A model generated the notes under the pieces. It saw only the letters and a list, made by a program, of their open reading frames with translations. It was not told the DNA's origin and ran no database searches. Positions 41,196-50,393 of a DNA stretch of 60,397 nt are shown piece by piece. The stretch spans positions 1-60,397 of the forward strand of contig NZ_JAIUGV010000024.1 of NCBI RefSeq assembly GCF_020164745.1, given 5' to 3'. The first letter of the stretch is position 1. The number at the start of each line of letters is the position of its first letter. This DNA comes from Mesorhizobium sp. ES1-4. GTDB lineage: Bacteria > Pseudomonadota > Alphaproteobacteria > Rhizobiales > Rhizobiaceae. A program made the position numbers and the translations under genes.

Positions 41196-42371
41196 GCCGC
41201 CCGGCTGGCCGGGACCCGCGATGCGCCTGGCGATCGCCTTGGCCAATATGGCGGCATTGGCAAAGCAGCCGCGGATGCTCGGCCGCATGCCGGTGAACCA
41301 CAGGCCGGGCAGTTTCGGATCGGTCTGGCCGCCGTTGAAGAGCGGAACGCCCTTGTCGTCGAGCACGCCGAGATTGCCGACCATGCGCTCCAGCCCGGTA
41401 CGGTAGCCCGTCGCGGCGATGACGATGTCGGGTGCAACCAAGCTGCCATCGGCCAGGATGACGCCATCGCGGGTGAACTCCTGTATCGCCGGCACCACAA
41501 CGATCCTGCCCGATTTGATGGCGTCGACGGCGCCGTCGTCCGCGGCGATCGCGGTGTAGTCCGAAGTCAGGCGGCTGGCGCCACCGGCAGGTGCCGGCGG
41601 CATGCCGAATTTGGTGAGATCGCCGAAAACCAGGCGCTGCGTCACCGCCATCACCGCATCGGCGACGCGCAAAGGAAGGCGCGCCATGAGCGGCGAGAGG
41701 CGATGCACGGCGATCTTGCCGACGCGCTTGGGCAAAAGGACGGGTCCGTTGCGGGCCGACAGCCAGACAGCTGCGGTATCGATGCCCGACAGATGATTGA
41801 GGGCGTCGAAGCCCGAATTGCCGGCGCCGACAACCAGCACCTTCTTGCCCGCATAGGCCTGGGCATCGCCAAAATCCGCCGAATGGATGATCCGGCCCGC
41901 GAACGCCTGCATGCCCTTCCATTGCGGCGTGTAGGGCTCCCGGTCGCGGCCGGTGGCAACGACGACATGACGCGCCAGTCGCGAGCCGGCGCTGGTGTGC
42001 ACCACCCAGTGGTCGCCCCCGGACACGATGGCCTCGACGGAAACGCCAAACTCCACCGGCAAACGATTCGCCTCATGGAAATCGCTCATATGGCGGATGA
42101 CGACATCCCGGTGCGGAAAGGCGGGGGTGCCCTTGGGATAGGTAAGGCCGGGCAGCGCCGAGAGATCACGGTGGGTGTTGAGGTGCAGTTGCACGTGGCG
42201 CCGGCGCCAGGGCTCGGCCAGCCGGCTTTCCTTCTCCAGGATCGCCGTCGCCACGCCGGCCTTCATCAATGCCTGCGCGACGGTCAGCCCGGCAGCGCCG
42301 GCGCCAATGACGATTGCAGGCTCGACCCTCACCAACTGCTCCATCATGGTCCCGGGTGTCGTATCAGCCAT
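41187..42371 (-). CDS. FAD-dependent monooxygenase (FMO/CzcO-like)
   Basis: 394-residue flavoprotein. The FAD-binding GxGxxG is VIGAGAAGLTVAQAL near residue 21, the second Rossmann motif for NADPH is VVGAGNSGFDAL near residue 178, and ATGYRTGLERM near residue 325 is the C-terminal FMO/pyridine-oxidoreductase motif. It may oxygenate an organic or sulfur compound, as in YUCCA-like, CzcO-like and indole-pyruvate monooxygenases; the substrate is open. It is monocistronic and overlaps the small hypothetical gene tail to tail. Confidence 0.87.
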   Translation of the reverse strand: MADTTPGTMMEQLVRVEPAIVIGAGAAGLTVAQALMKAGVATAILEKESRLAEPWRRRHVQLHLNTHRDLSALPGLTYPKGTPAFPHRDVVIRHMSDFHEANRLPVEFGVSVEAIVSGGDHWVVHTSAGSRLARHVVVATGRDREPYTPQWKGMQAFAGRIIHSADFGDAQAYAGKKVLVVGAGNSGFDALNHLSGIDTAAVWLSARNGPVLLPKRVGKIAVHRLSPLMARLPLRVADAVMAVTQRLVFGDLTKFGMPPAPAGGASRLTSDYTAIAADDGAVDAIKSGRIVVVPAIQEFTRDGVILADGSLVAPDIVIAATGYRTGLERMVGNLGVLDDKGVPLFNGGQTDPKLPGLWFTGMRPSIRGCFANAAILAKAIARRIAGPGQPGGSR

Positions 42372-42803
42372 CCACTTTCGAATCCCATTCGCCCCTGCGG
42401 CAAGCCCGAAAGGCTCGCAGGCCGCTGTAACAGTTTGATCGCGCGCAAGCCCGAACGCGAATCGATGCCGATCTTCCAGGCCCTGCGCCAGGCCGCGGTC
42501 TCGCTCGGGAGCATTCCGCCGCCTGGCAAAACAGTCGGTCGCGCAACAGCGGCCAAAAACAACGACATGAAACAGTTGCCCGCTTCTGCCCGAATACGTC
42601 CAGCCCTATATGGCATATGCGCGGCATCGGCGATAATCAGGTCGCGGCAATGTGATTGATTCGAGGTTCGGGCGGACCTCTTCCGACGGCGGAATTCGAA
42701 ACCGTAACCCATTCGGCTTCCCGCTAGAAATCAAGGCGCCACGGCGGTCTTGCTTGCCATTCAAGGCATGCGACGCCGCAGACGGCACGCGGAATCCTCG
42801 ACC
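42372..42803. other. Intergenic region, no supported gene
   Basis: 432 bp between diverging FAD monooxygenase and DUF2156 genes. A 64-codon plus-strand frame (start near 42463) and minus-strand frames exist, but they lack ribosome sites and family resemblance. Promoters for both flanking genes must be here; no clear operator was seen. Confidence 0.4.
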
Positions 42804-43841
42804 ATGCCCTCCTTGCGGATCTATTTCGACAAAATCCTCGAGGGCGCCTCGCCCAAGGTCGAGCGGCTGGCGCTGACGCATGTCGAACGGCTGGCGCTGG
42901 TTCGCCGCCATGGCGACTTCTCGCTCGCCTATTCCACCGCCGTGCAGCCCAAGCTTTCCTATTTCGGCGACGCGGACGGCTACATCGCCTTCGGCACCAA
43001 GATGAAGCATCATTTCGCCCTTGGCGACCCGGTGGCGGCTCCGGCCCGCCGGCCCGACATGATCAGGCGCTTCGTCGAGACCGCGGGCAATCCGTGGTTC
43101 GTGCAGGTCGGCGCGAAGACCGCACACGTGCTGGCCGGGCTCGGCTACAAGGTCAACCGGCTGGGCATCGACACCCGCCTGCAGCTCCCCGAGCACGATT
43201 TTTCCGGCAAGCGCAACGAAACGGTGCGTTATTCCGAGCGCTGGCTGCTGAAGAAAGGCTTTTCGTTCGAGGAGGACAAACGCACGATCCACCTCGACGA
43301 GATTGCCCGCCTCTCGCAAAACTGGCGCGGCGACCGCATCGTCAAGCGCTGGGAGATGGGTTTCCTCAACCGTCCGTTCTACGATCAGCTCGGCAGCGAC
43401 ATGCGCCGTTTCGTCCTGCACCATCCCGATGGCGAGTTGGTTGCCCTGCTCGACTTCGATCCGCTGTTCGCCGACGGCAAGGTGATCGGCTACACCACCG
43501 CCTTCAAGCGCAAGCATGTCGATGCCTCGCCGCATGCCGAGATCGGCTTGACCAAATTCGCCGTCGACCGCTTTCGCGAGGAGGGTATTTCGGTGGTGAC
43601 GCTCGGCCTGTCGCCGCTCGTCGATGTCGGCCCGAGCGGATTTGCCGAAAGCGCATTCTGGCGCGACACCTTCCAGCGCGCCTACGATTCACCCTGGGTC
43701 AACCGGCGCAGGTTCAACCTGCAGGGACAGGCGGCATTCAAGCGCCGCTTCCACGGCGCCGAGGAGCCGGTCTTCATCGCCTTTCGATCGGGGACCTATA
43801 TCGAGATGCTGGGCTTGCTGCGGCTGGTCAAGGCCATTTAG
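42804..43841 (+). CDS. DUF2156 protein (phosphatidylglycerol lysyltransferase C-terminal-like)
   Basis: 345-residue soluble protein with the DUF2156/GNAT-like catalytic fold seen at the C terminus of MprF. Features: LAYSTAVQPKLSYFGDADGYIAFGTKMKHHFALGDPVAAP, WFVQVGAKTAHVLAGLGY, then the second half KRNETVRYSERWLLKKGFSFEE. It lacks the N-terminal flippase helices of MprF, so it is a stand-alone aminoacyltransferase-like domain. Such proteins transfer amino acids to lipids or peptides using aminoacyl-tRNA, but for this subgroup the substrate is unknown. ATG 42804 gives a natural N terminus; upstream codons lack homology. Confidence 0.8.
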   Translation: MPSLRIYFDKILEGASPKVERLALTHVERLALVRRHGDFSLAYSTAVQPKLSYFGDADGYIAFGTKMKHHFALGDPVAAPARRPDMIRRFVETAGNPWFVQVGAKTAHVLAGLGYKVNRLGIDTRLQLPEHDFSGKRNETVRYSERWLLKKGFSFEEDKRTIHLDEIARLSQNWRGDRIVKRWEMGFLNRPFYDQLGSDMRRFVLHHPDGELVALLDFDPLFADGKVIGYTTAFKRKHVDASPHAEIGLTKFAVDRFREEGISVVTLGLSPLVDVGPSGFAESAFWRDTFQRAYDSPWVNRRRFNLQGQAAFKRRFHGAEEPVFIAFRSGTYIEMLGLLRLVKAI

Positions 43842-43881
43842 GAGATCGGCAAATCTCGGGCTGCGGGGCGCCTACAGCCGA

Positions 43882-44643
43882 TCAGTTCCGCAGCCGGTAG
43901 CCGGTCCGGAAGATCCAGGCGACGATCGCGATGCAGACGGCCAGGAACACCAACGTCATGCCGAGGCTGACGCCGACCGAGACATCGGCCTTGCCGTAGA
44001 AGCTCCAGCGGAATCCGCTGATCAGGTAGACCACCGGGTTGAACAGCGTGATCGTCTTCCAGATGCCTGGCAGCATGTGGATCGAATAGAAGCTGCCGCC
44101 GAGGAAGGTCAGCGGGGTGACGATCAGCAGCGGCACCAGCTGCAGCTGCTCGAAGCTTTTCGCCCAGATGCCGATGATGAAGCCGAACAGGCTGAAGGTC
44201 ACCGCCGTCAGGACCAGGAAGGAGAGCATCCAGAACGGATGTTCGATGTGCAACGGCACGAACAGCGAGGCGGTGGCCAGGATGATCAGGCCGAGGATGA
44301 TCGACTTGGTGGCCGCACCGCCGACATAGGCGATGACGATTTCCAGATAGGACACCGGCGCCGACAGGAGCTCGTAGATCGAGCCGACGAATTTTGGGAA
44401 ATAGATGGCGAACGAGGCGTTGGAAATCGACTGCGTCAACAGCGACAGCATGATCAGCCCCGGCACGATGAAGGCGCCGTAGCTGATGCCGTCGATTTCG
44501 GTGATGCGCGAGCCGATGGCCGAGCCGAAGACAACGAAATAGAGCGATGTCGAGATGACCGGCGAGATGATGCTCTGCAGGACGGTGCGGAACGCACGCG
44601 CCATCTCGACCCGGTAGATCGCCCACACCGCACGTAGATTCAT
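43882..44643 (-). CDS. ABC-2 exporter permease (NodJ-like)
   Basis: 253-residue inner-membrane permease with six helices and the ABC-2/NodJ motif near the C terminus (PLTFLGGSFYSIHMLPGIWKTITLFNPVVYLISGFRW). It pairs with the ATPase whose stop it overlaps by ATGA. This family exports drugs, polysaccharides or lipo-oligosaccharides. It is not specifically a nodulation gene here, because no nod genes or nod boxes are nearby. Confidence 0.92.
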   Translation of the reverse strand: MNLRAVWAIYRVEMARAFRTVLQSIISPVISTSLYFVVFGSAIGSRITEIDGISYGAFIVPGLIMLSLLTQSISNASFAIYFPKFVGSIYELLSAPVSYLEIVIAYVGGAATKSIILGLIILATASLFVPLHIEHPFWMLSFLVLTAVTFSLFGFIIGIWAKSFEQLQLVPLLIVTPLTFLGGSFYSIHMLPGIWKTITLFNPVVYLISGFRWSFYGKADVSVGVSLGMTLVFLAVCIAIVAWIFRTGYRLRN

Positions 44644-45566
44644 GGCTCTTGCCTCAGGAGATTGACGAAGATCTCTTCGAGCGAGCTGTTCTTGGTGTCG
44701 AGATCGCGGAACTGGACGCCGGCCGCTTCGAGATCGCGGATCAGCGAGGCGACGCCCGGCCGGTCGCTCTGGTTGTCGTAGGTGTAGGTGAGCTGGCTGC
44801 CGTCCGGCGACAGTTCGAGCGCGTAGCGCGAGAGCCCGTCGGGCACACTGTCCAGCGGCGAGCGCAGCTCCAGGGTCATCTGCTTGCGGCCGAGCTTGCG
44901 CATCAGTTCGGCCTTGCCCTCGACCAGGATGATCTCGCCGCGGCTGATGACGCCGACACGGTCGGCCATGGCCTCGGCTTCCTCGATATAGTGCGTGGTG
45001 AGGATGATGGTGACGCCGTCCTCGCGCAGCCGGCGCACCATCGCCCACATGTCCTGGCGCAGCTCGACGTCGACGCCGGCGGTCGGCTCGTCGAGGAACA
45101 GGATGCGCGGCTCGTGCGACAGCGCCTTGGCGATCATCAGCCGCCGCTTCATGCCGCCCGACAGGGTGATCGCCTTGGCGTCCTTCTTGTCCCAGAGCGA
45201 GAGATCGCGCAGCACCTTCTCGACAAAGGCCGGATTGGGCGGCTTGCCGAAGAGGCCGCGGCTGTAATTGACGGTTGCCCAGACGGTTTCGAAGGCGTCG
45301 ATGGTGAGTTCCTGCGGCACCAGCCCGATCAGGCTGCGCGCGGCGCGATAGTCCTTCCTGATGTCGTGGCCATCGACGGTGACGGTGCCCGACGAGCGGT
45401 TGACGATGCCGCAGACGATCGAGATCAGCGTCGTCTTGCCGGCGCCGTTGGGGCCGAGCAGCGCGAAAATCTCGCCGCGCTGGATGTCGAGATTGACCTC
45501 CTTGAGCGCGGTGAAGCCGGTGGCGTAGGTCTTGGAGACCCCGGAAATGGCGAGAATGGAGGGCAT
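44640..45566 (-). CDS. ABC-2 exporter ATP-binding protein
   Basis: 308-residue ATPase. Walker A GPNGAGKTTL, signature LSGGMKRRLMIAKAL, Walker B ILFLDEPTAGVD and switch His in TTHYIEEAE are all present; the C-terminal 80 residues form the usual DUF4162-like extension. It powers the coupled permease. The ATG at 45566 was chosen at the family start (ILAISGVSKTY); the frame is open 44 codons upstream without homology. Confidence 0.93.
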   Translation of the reverse strand: MPSILAISGVSKTYATGFTALKEVNLDIQRGEIFALLGPNGAGKTTLISIVCGIVNRSSGTVTVDGHDIRKDYRAARSLIGLVPQELTIDAFETVWATVNYSRGLFGKPPNPAFVEKVLRDLSLWDKKDAKAITLSGGMKRRLMIAKALSHEPRILFLDEPTAGVDVELRQDMWAMVRRLREDGVTIILTTHYIEEAEAMADRVGVISRGEIILVEGKAELMRKLGRKQMTLELRSPLDSVPDGLSRYALELSPDGSQLTYTYDNQSDRPGVASLIRDLEAAGVQFRDLDTKNSSLEEIFVNLLRQEP

Positions 45567-45805
45567 GGCTGAAAACGGCTGCTTGAAAGAGGTCCCCTGA
45601 TATAGGCCTGTTGTCGTTGCATGCAACCGCAAGTCAATGGCGCTGCTGACAGTTCTCGACATCGAAGCCCGGCGCACGCTGAAATCAGCGGCATGCAACC
45701 GGCAAAATTGTCCTGTGGCGTTCAGCCTCGCGGCAGGACGCCGCTTTGACCCGGAGCCGCTTCGGGCCTATCCTTCGCCGATACTTGCAGCAGCCGGAGC
45801 CCGCC

Positions 45806-47167
45806 ATGGACCCGCTCATATTTTCGCGCATGCAGTTCGGCGCGAATATTTCGTTTCATATCCTGTTTCCGACGATCACGATTGCCCTTGGCTGGGTGCT
45901 GCTGTTCTTCAAGCTGCGCTACAACGCGACCAATGATTCCGCCTGGATGCGCGCCTATTTCACCTGGGTGAAGGTGTTCGCGCTGTCCTTTGCCATGGGC
46001 GTGGTTTCAGGCGTCACCATGAGCTTCCAGTTCGGCACCAACTGGCCGGGCTACATGGAGCATGTCGGCAACATCGCCGGACCGCTGCTCGCCTACGAGA
46101 TCCTCACCGCCTTCTTCCTCGAGGCGGCCTTCCTCGGCATCATGCTGTTCGGCTTCCGCCGCGTCTCCAACCGCGTCCACACGCTGGCGACGGTGCTGGT
46201 GGCCGGCGGCACCACTGTATCGGCCTTCTGGATCATCGCGCTCAATTCCTGGATGCAGACGCCGGCCGGCTTCGAGATGCGCGATGGCGTCGCACATGCC
46301 GTCGACTGGTGGGCCATCGTCTTCAACCCGTCCATGCCCTACCGGCTGGTGCACATGCTGCTTGCCTCGGGGCTGACGGTGTCGTTCCTGATCGCCGGCC
46401 TGTCGGCGCTGCGCTATCTCAAGGGCGACCGTTCGGAATCGATGTGGAAGGCGCTGCGCACCGGCGTCTTCACCGCCGCCATCCTGATCCCGATCCAGAT
46501 CCTGGCCGGCGACCAGCACGGGCTCAACACGCTGGAGCACCAGCCGCAGAAGATCGCCGCGATGGAGGCCAACTGGAACACCGGCCCCAACGTGCCGCTG
46601 GTGCTGTTCGCGCTGCCCGACGAGGCGGCCAGGGAAAACAGATTCGAGGTCGCGATTCCGGATGGGGCCAGTCTGATCCTGCGGCACAGCACCGACGGTG
46701 TCGTGCCGGGGCTGAACGACTATCCCGGCAACCATCCGCCGGTCTTTCCGCTCTTCTGGAGCTTCCGCATCATGGTCGGCACCGGGCTCCTGATGCTCGC
46801 CGTCTCGTGGTCGGCCGCCTTCTTCCTCAAGCGCCGGCATACGCTGCCGAGGCCACTCGCCATGCTGATGGTGCCGATGGCGCTGTCGGGTTGGCTGGCG
46901 ACGCTGGCCGGCTGGTACACGACCGAGATCGGCCGCCAGCCCTGGCTGGTGACCGGCGTGCTGAAGACCGCCGACGCCGTCGGGCCGGTGGCCGGCAGCC
47001 ATGTCGCGCTGACGCTCGCCGTCTACCTCATCCTCTACGTGCTTTTGCTGATCGCCTATCTTGGCGTGCTGGTGCACCTGGCACTGAAGGCGGCCAAGGA
47101 CGGCGACACCTCGCCGCTGCCGGGCGTTCTCAACGCAGCGCTGTCGCAACCGGCCGCGGGAGAGTGA
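45806..47167 (+). CDS. cioA: Cytochrome bd-type (cyanide-insensitive) quinol oxidase subunit I
   Basis: 453-residue CydA/CioA protein with about nine helices. H18 in NISFHILFP is the heme b595/d axial ligand, the VHMLLAS His binds b558, and the Q-loop HGLNTLEHQPQKIAAMEANW carries the quinol-site Lys and Glu. The signature GWYTTEIGRQPW is present. The Q-loop is short and the protein is smaller than E. coli CydA, indicating the CIO type used at low oxygen or in cyanide/NO stress. ATG 45806 begins MDPLIFSRMQFG; it is four bp upstream of cioB. Confidence 0.95.
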   Translation: MDPLIFSRMQFGANISFHILFPTITIALGWVLLFFKLRYNATNDSAWMRAYFTWVKVFALSFAMGVVSGVTMSFQFGTNWPGYMEHVGNIAGPLLAYEILTAFFLEAAFLGIMLFGFRRVSNRVHTLATVLVAGGTTVSAFWIIALNSWMQTPAGFEMRDGVAHAVDWWAIVFNPSMPYRLVHMLLASGLTVSFLIAGLSALRYLKGDRSESMWKALRTGVFTAAILIPIQILAGDQHGLNTLEHQPQKIAAMEANWNTGPNVPLVLFALPDEAARENRFEVAIPDGASLILRHSTDGVVPGLNDYPGNHPPVFPLFWSFRIMVGTGLLMLAVSWSAAFFLKRRHTLPRPLAMLMVPMALSGWLATLAGWYTTEIGRQPWLVTGVLKTADAVGPVAGSHVALTLAVYLILYVLLLIAYLGVLVHLALKAAKDGDTSPLPGVLNAALSQPAAGE

Positions 47168-47171
47168 AAAG

Positions 47172-48176
47172 ATGACCTACGACTGGCCAATCCTGCTGCC
47201 GCTGATCTTCGCCGGCCTGATGGGCCTTGCCATCCTGATCTACGTCATCCTCGACGGGTTCGACCTCGGCATCGGCATCCTGTTCTCGCTCGCCGAGGAC
47301 ACCGAGCAGGACACGATGATCGCGGCGATCGGTCCGTTCTGGGACGCCAACGAGACCTGGCTGGTGCTGGCCGTCGGCCTGCTCCTGGTCGCCTTCCCGC
47401 TGGCGCATGGCGTCATCCTGACCGCGCTCTATATTCCCGTCTTCGTGCTGCTGGTCGGGCTGATCCTGCGCGGCGTCGCCTTCGATTTCCGCGCCAAGGT
47501 GCCGGCGGGCAAGAAACATCGCTGGAACCGTATTTTCTTCCTGGGCTCGCTGATCGCCTCGCTGGCGCAGGGTTACATGTTGGGCGTCTACGTGCTCGGC
47601 CTCGATATCAGGCCGGGCGGCATGGCGTTCGGCGTGCTGGTGGCGTTCTGCCTGGCGGCGGCCTATGCCGCGATGGGCGCTGCCTGGGTGATCTACAAGA
47701 CCGAAGGCGCGCTGCAGAAGAAGGCGGTGGGTTGGCTGCGCACGGCGCTGGTGCTGACCGCGCTCGGCATGGCCGCCGTGTCGCTGGCGACACCCTTCGC
47801 CAGCCCGCGCATCTTCGCCAAATGGTTCGTCTGGCCGCAGATGCTCTATCTGTCGCCGCTGCCGATCCTGTCGGCGCTGCTGTTTGTCTGGCTGTGGCGG
47901 CAGACCTTTCATCTGCCGCGGCCCGATGACCGCCATGCGCTGACGCCGTTCCTGACGCTGGCCGCCATCTTCGCGCTCGGCTTCGCCGGCCTTGCCTGGT
48001 CGTTCTATCCGTTCGTGGTGCCCGATCGCCTGACCATCTGGCAGGCGGCGGCGGCGACCGAAAGCCTCGCCATCATCCTGGCCGGCACCGTGGTGGTGCT
48101 GCCGATCATCATCTTCTATTCGTTCTATGCCTACCGCGTGTTCGGCGGCAAGGCGACGGATCTGACCTACGATTGA
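47172..48176 (+). CDS. cioB: Cytochrome bd-type quinol oxidase subunit II
   Basis: 334-residue CydB/CioB membrane subunit with about eight helices (PLIFAGLMGLAILIYVILDGFDLGIGILF start, GPFWDANETWLVLAVG signature). It forms the heterodimer with subunit I. No cydX-like small ORF and no cydDC genes are visible nearby, as is common for rhizobial cio loci. Its 3' end is directly followed by a palindromic element. Confidence 0.95.
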   Translation: MTYDWPILLPLIFAGLMGLAILIYVILDGFDLGIGILFSLAEDTEQDTMIAAIGPFWDANETWLVLAVGLLLVAFPLAHGVILTALYIPVFVLLVGLILRGVAFDFRAKVPAGKKHRWNRIFFLGSLIASLAQGYMLGVYVLGLDIRPGGMAFGVLVAFCLAAAYAAMGAAWVIYKTEGALQKKAVGWLRTALVLTALGMAAVSLATPFASPRIFAKWFVWPQMLYLSPLPILSALLFVWLWRQTFHLPRPDDRHALTPFLTLAAIFALGFAGLAWSFYPFVVPDRLTIWQAAAATESLAIILAGTVVVLPIIIFYSFYAYRVFGGKATDLTYD

Positions 48177-48180
48177 GGGG

Positions 48181-48334
48181 TAATCTCCCCCCTCGAGGGG
48201 GAGATGTCGCCGAAGGCGACAGAGGGGGTTGCCGCGCGTGAGGCGCTAACCTCCATTCGCCGGAGGGCGCCGGCGCCCGGTCGGACCGACCCCCTCTGGC
48301 CTGCCGGCCATCTCCCCCTCGAGGGGGGAGATTA
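48181..48334. repeat. Palindromic element with perfect 25-bp terminal inverted repeats
   Basis: The first 25 bp (48181-48205, beginning TAATCTCCCCCCTCGAGG) are repeated exactly in inverted orientation at 48310-48334. Inside, AGAGGGGGT (left) matches ACCCCCTCT (right) around a short unique centre. The 154-bp element fills the space between converging cioB and msrA; its ends can form a very stable hairpin, probably ending both transcripts. Its sequence differs from the subfamily 1 copies at 20867, 50508 and 57602. Confidence 0.85.
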
Positions 48335-48337
48335 TGC

Positions 48338-49063
48338 TCAATTGCTCGCCGACAGCACCAGCACCGGCTTTTCGCTGTAGAGCGCCGGGAACAGCGCCTT
48401 CAAATTCGCCACCTTGGGCAGGTCGTTGTAGACGATGTAGGGGTAGGTCGGGTTCAGCGTCAGGAAATCCTGGTGGTAGTTTTCGGCCGGGTAGAAGGTC
48501 TTGCCGGTCTCCAGCGTGGTCACGATCGGCTCGGGGAACACCTTGGCCTTGTCGAGCTGGGCGATATAGCTCTGCGCGATCTTCTTCTGCGCGTCGTTTT
48601 CGGCAAAGATCGTCGAACGGTACTGGGTGCCCGAGTCCGGCCCCTGGTAGTTGAGCTGCGTCGGGTTGTGGGCGACCGAGAAATAGACCTGAAGCAGTTG
48701 GCCGTAGGTGACCTTCGAGGGGTCGTAGGTGATCTCGACGGATTCGGCATGCCCGGTGCGGCCGGTGCCGACGGTTTCGTAGACGGCATTTTCCTTCGAC
48801 CCGCCGGTGTAGCCGGAGACGGCCTTGCTGACGCCCTTGACGTGCTGGAACACGCCCTGCACGCCCCAGAAGCAGCCGCCGGCGAAGATCGCCGTCTCGC
48901 TGCCCGAGGCCGCCTTTTCATCCATCGCCGGCGGCGGGATCTTCACCGCGTCCTCGGCGGAGACGGCCGGGCTGAGCCAGAAGGCGGCGCCCGCGACGGC
49001 AAGAGCGAGTGCGGCCAGCGCACCCCGGACAACGCCCATAGAACGGTTGTTGATATTGGTCAT
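48338..49063 (-). CDS. msrA: Exported peptide-methionine (S)-S-oxide reductase
   Basis: 241-residue MsrA with an N-terminal signal peptide (GALAALALAVAGAAFWLSPAVSA), so it should work in the periplasm. The catalytic Cys is C64 in AGGCFWGVQG, followed by SGYTGGSKENAVYETVGTGRTGHAESVEITYDP and the substrate motif YHQDFL. The usual C-terminal resolving cysteines are not evident, suggesting reduction by another route. It repairs oxidised methionine in exported proteins; no msrB is adjacent. ATG 49063 starts the signal peptide. Confidence 0.93.
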   Translation of the reverse strand: MTNINNRSMGVVRGALAALALAVAGAAFWLSPAVSAEDAVKIPPPAMDEKAASGSETAIFAGGCFWGVQGVFQHVKGVSKAVSGYTGGSKENAVYETVGTGRTGHAESVEITYDPSKVTYGQLLQVYFSVAHNPTQLNYQGPDSGTQYRSTIFAENDAQKKIAQSYIAQLDKAKVFPEPIVTTLETGKTFYPAENYHQDFLTLNPTYPYIVYNDLPKVANLKALFPALYSEKPVLVLSASN

Positions 49064-49293
49064 GGTTGCACTCCTCATGGCTTCCCCTGGGATCAGTCCA
49101 TTGGGGTATCATTCTATTGGATCAGCTACGGTGGCGCGATGCGCGAGTTGCGGCGAAGGCTCACATTCGCGTGCGCCCCCGCATTTTTGTCCTGGCGCAA
49201 TTCCAAAACTGTTTGAGGCTTTCCCGGACGACTCCGGCAACTGTCCCCGGCTGGACAGGGAGCCCGCCAGGGACAGAAGGCCACGCACCGATC

Positions 49294-49590
49294 TCAGTTG
49301 GCCGTGGCATCCGTTGCCGGCTTCATCGCATCGGTCGCCGGCTTCATGGCGTCCGTGGCCGGCTTCATGGCGTCCGCGGCGGGCTTCATCGAATTGGTGG
49401 CCATCGGGTCCGCCGGCTTCATCGCGTCGGTTGCCGGCTTCATCGCATCGGTGGCCGGCTTCATGGCGTCCACGGCGGGCTTCATCGCATTGGTGGCATC
49501 GTCGGCGCGCGCGATGCCGCCGGCAAACAGCGCCGTCGAGCACAGAGCGAGGGCGAGCGCCGGCAGCGTCAGGCGGGAGAAATTGGTCAT
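49294..49590 (-). CDS. Exported heptapeptide-repeat protein (MKPATDA repeats)
   Basis: 98-residue protein with a clear signal peptide (RLTLPALALALCSTALFAGGIARA) followed by nine to ten near-exact copies of the unit DAMKPAT (one variant ADPMATNSMKPA in the middle). The DNA underneath is a 21-bp minisatellite. It resembles the short exported MxKDx-type repeat proteins of proteobacteria, with no known function. The repeat would form a regular, Lys-rich amphipathic structure in the periplasm. The ATG follows AAGGAAGCCTGCC. Confidence 0.85.
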   Translation of the reverse strand: MTNFSRLTLPALALALCSTALFAGGIARADDATNAMKPAVDAMKPATDAMKPATDAMKPADPMATNSMKPAADAMKPATDAMKPATDAMKPATDATAN

Positions 49591-49640
49591 GGCAGGCTTC
49601 CTTGTGGGGTTGGTGGCACGCCCTTTCGGGCGGCCGGGCT

Positions 49641-49670
49641 TTTGCGCCGCCGCCCATGCGGCGGCGCAAA
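49641..49670 (-). terminator. Very stable 13-bp hairpin after DUF1223 gene
   Basis: TTTGCGCCGCCGC at 49641-49653 pairs perfectly with 49658-49670 over a 4-base loop. It lies 18 bp after the DUF1223 stop (minus strand) and before the repeat-protein gene. There is no T-run on the minus strand after it. Confidence 0.6.
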
Positions 49671-49688
49671 TCTCTGCTGGAACGTGAT

Positions 49689-50393
49689 CTAGTTGGCGGC
49701 GGCGGCCAGGATCGGCCCGCCGCCGGGCGACTGCACCAGCACGGCGGTGCTGAGACCGCCCGAGGCTGCCGGCAGGTCGAGCGTCTTGGCGTCGCCGGTC
49801 CAGCTGCCGAGCTTTTCCAGCGCGTGGACGACATTGGCGTGCGGCAGGGTCCGGCCGGTGTTTTCGCCGCGCGCCACCGGCACCTCGACGACGCCCTTGG
49901 TGTAGCGCACCAGCCAGACGTCGGCCTTGCCGCCCGGCGCCGCGCCGGCGCCGATGCTGACCTTGCCGCCGGCGAGCGACAGCGCCGGCCCCTTGACGCG
50001 GCCGCTGGCCGAAATCAGGTGCTGGATCTCGCCGGGCGCGGCGCCGACGACATCGGCATGGCCGTTGACCACCACTTGCGGGGTGAACGGCCCGTCATGG
50101 CCGAGCGGCGGCTCGTAGCGCACTTGCCGCTGGGTGAATTCCTGTTTGCCGAACGTGTCCTTCCAGCCGAGATAGTCCCAGTAGGTGACGTTGAACGACA
50201 GCGCCAGCACGCCGGGCTGGTCCTTGACCTTGATGAGGTTGGCATTGGCCGGCGGGCAGGACGAGCAGCCCTGGCTGGTGAACAGCTCGACCACGGTGAG
50301 CGGCTGGGCGGCGGCGCCGGCGAGCGTGCCGGCGAGCGCCAGCGCGGCGAGGCCGGACAGTGCGAGGACCCTGCTGGTTTTGACTGGCGACAT
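49689..50393 (-). CDS. DUF1223 thioredoxin-fold exported protein
   Basis: 234-residue protein with a signal peptide (RVLALSGLAALALAGTLAGAAA) and the DUF1223 core: VVELFTSQGCSSCPPANANL, a thioredoxin-like CxxC, then ALSFNVTYWDYLGWKDTF and TPQVVVNGHADVVG. The family is secreted and may act as a redox or metal protein, with no proven role. The ATG at 50393 begins the signal peptide; the longer open frame runs into the repeat element. It is in the same direction as the heptapeptide-repeat gene. Confidence 0.88.
   Translation of the reverse strand: MSPVKTSRVLALSGLAALALAGTLAGAAAQPLTVVELFTSQGCSSCPPANANLIKVKDQPGVLALSFNVTYWDYLGWKDTFGKQEFTQRQVRYEPPLGHDGPFTPQVVVNGHADVVGAAPGEIQHLISASGRVKGPALSLAGGKVSIGAGAAPGGKADVWLVRYTKGVVEVPVARGENTGRTLPHANVVHALEKLGSWTGDAKTLDLPAASGGLSTAVLVQSPGGGPILAAAAN

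Noticed and set aside
42463..42659. 64-codon plus-strand frame between FAD monooxygenase and DUF2156 genes
   Set aside because: No ribosome site, no family, composition not distinct from shadow frames.
43882..45566. ABC exporter considered as nodIJ
   Set aside because: NodJ-like fold is shared by many ABC-2 exporters; no nod genes, nod box or symbiosis-island features nearby.
49310..49490. Regular 21-bp repeats considered as CRISPR
   Set aside because: No unique spacers; the repeats are in frame and encode DAMKPAT units of an exported protein.
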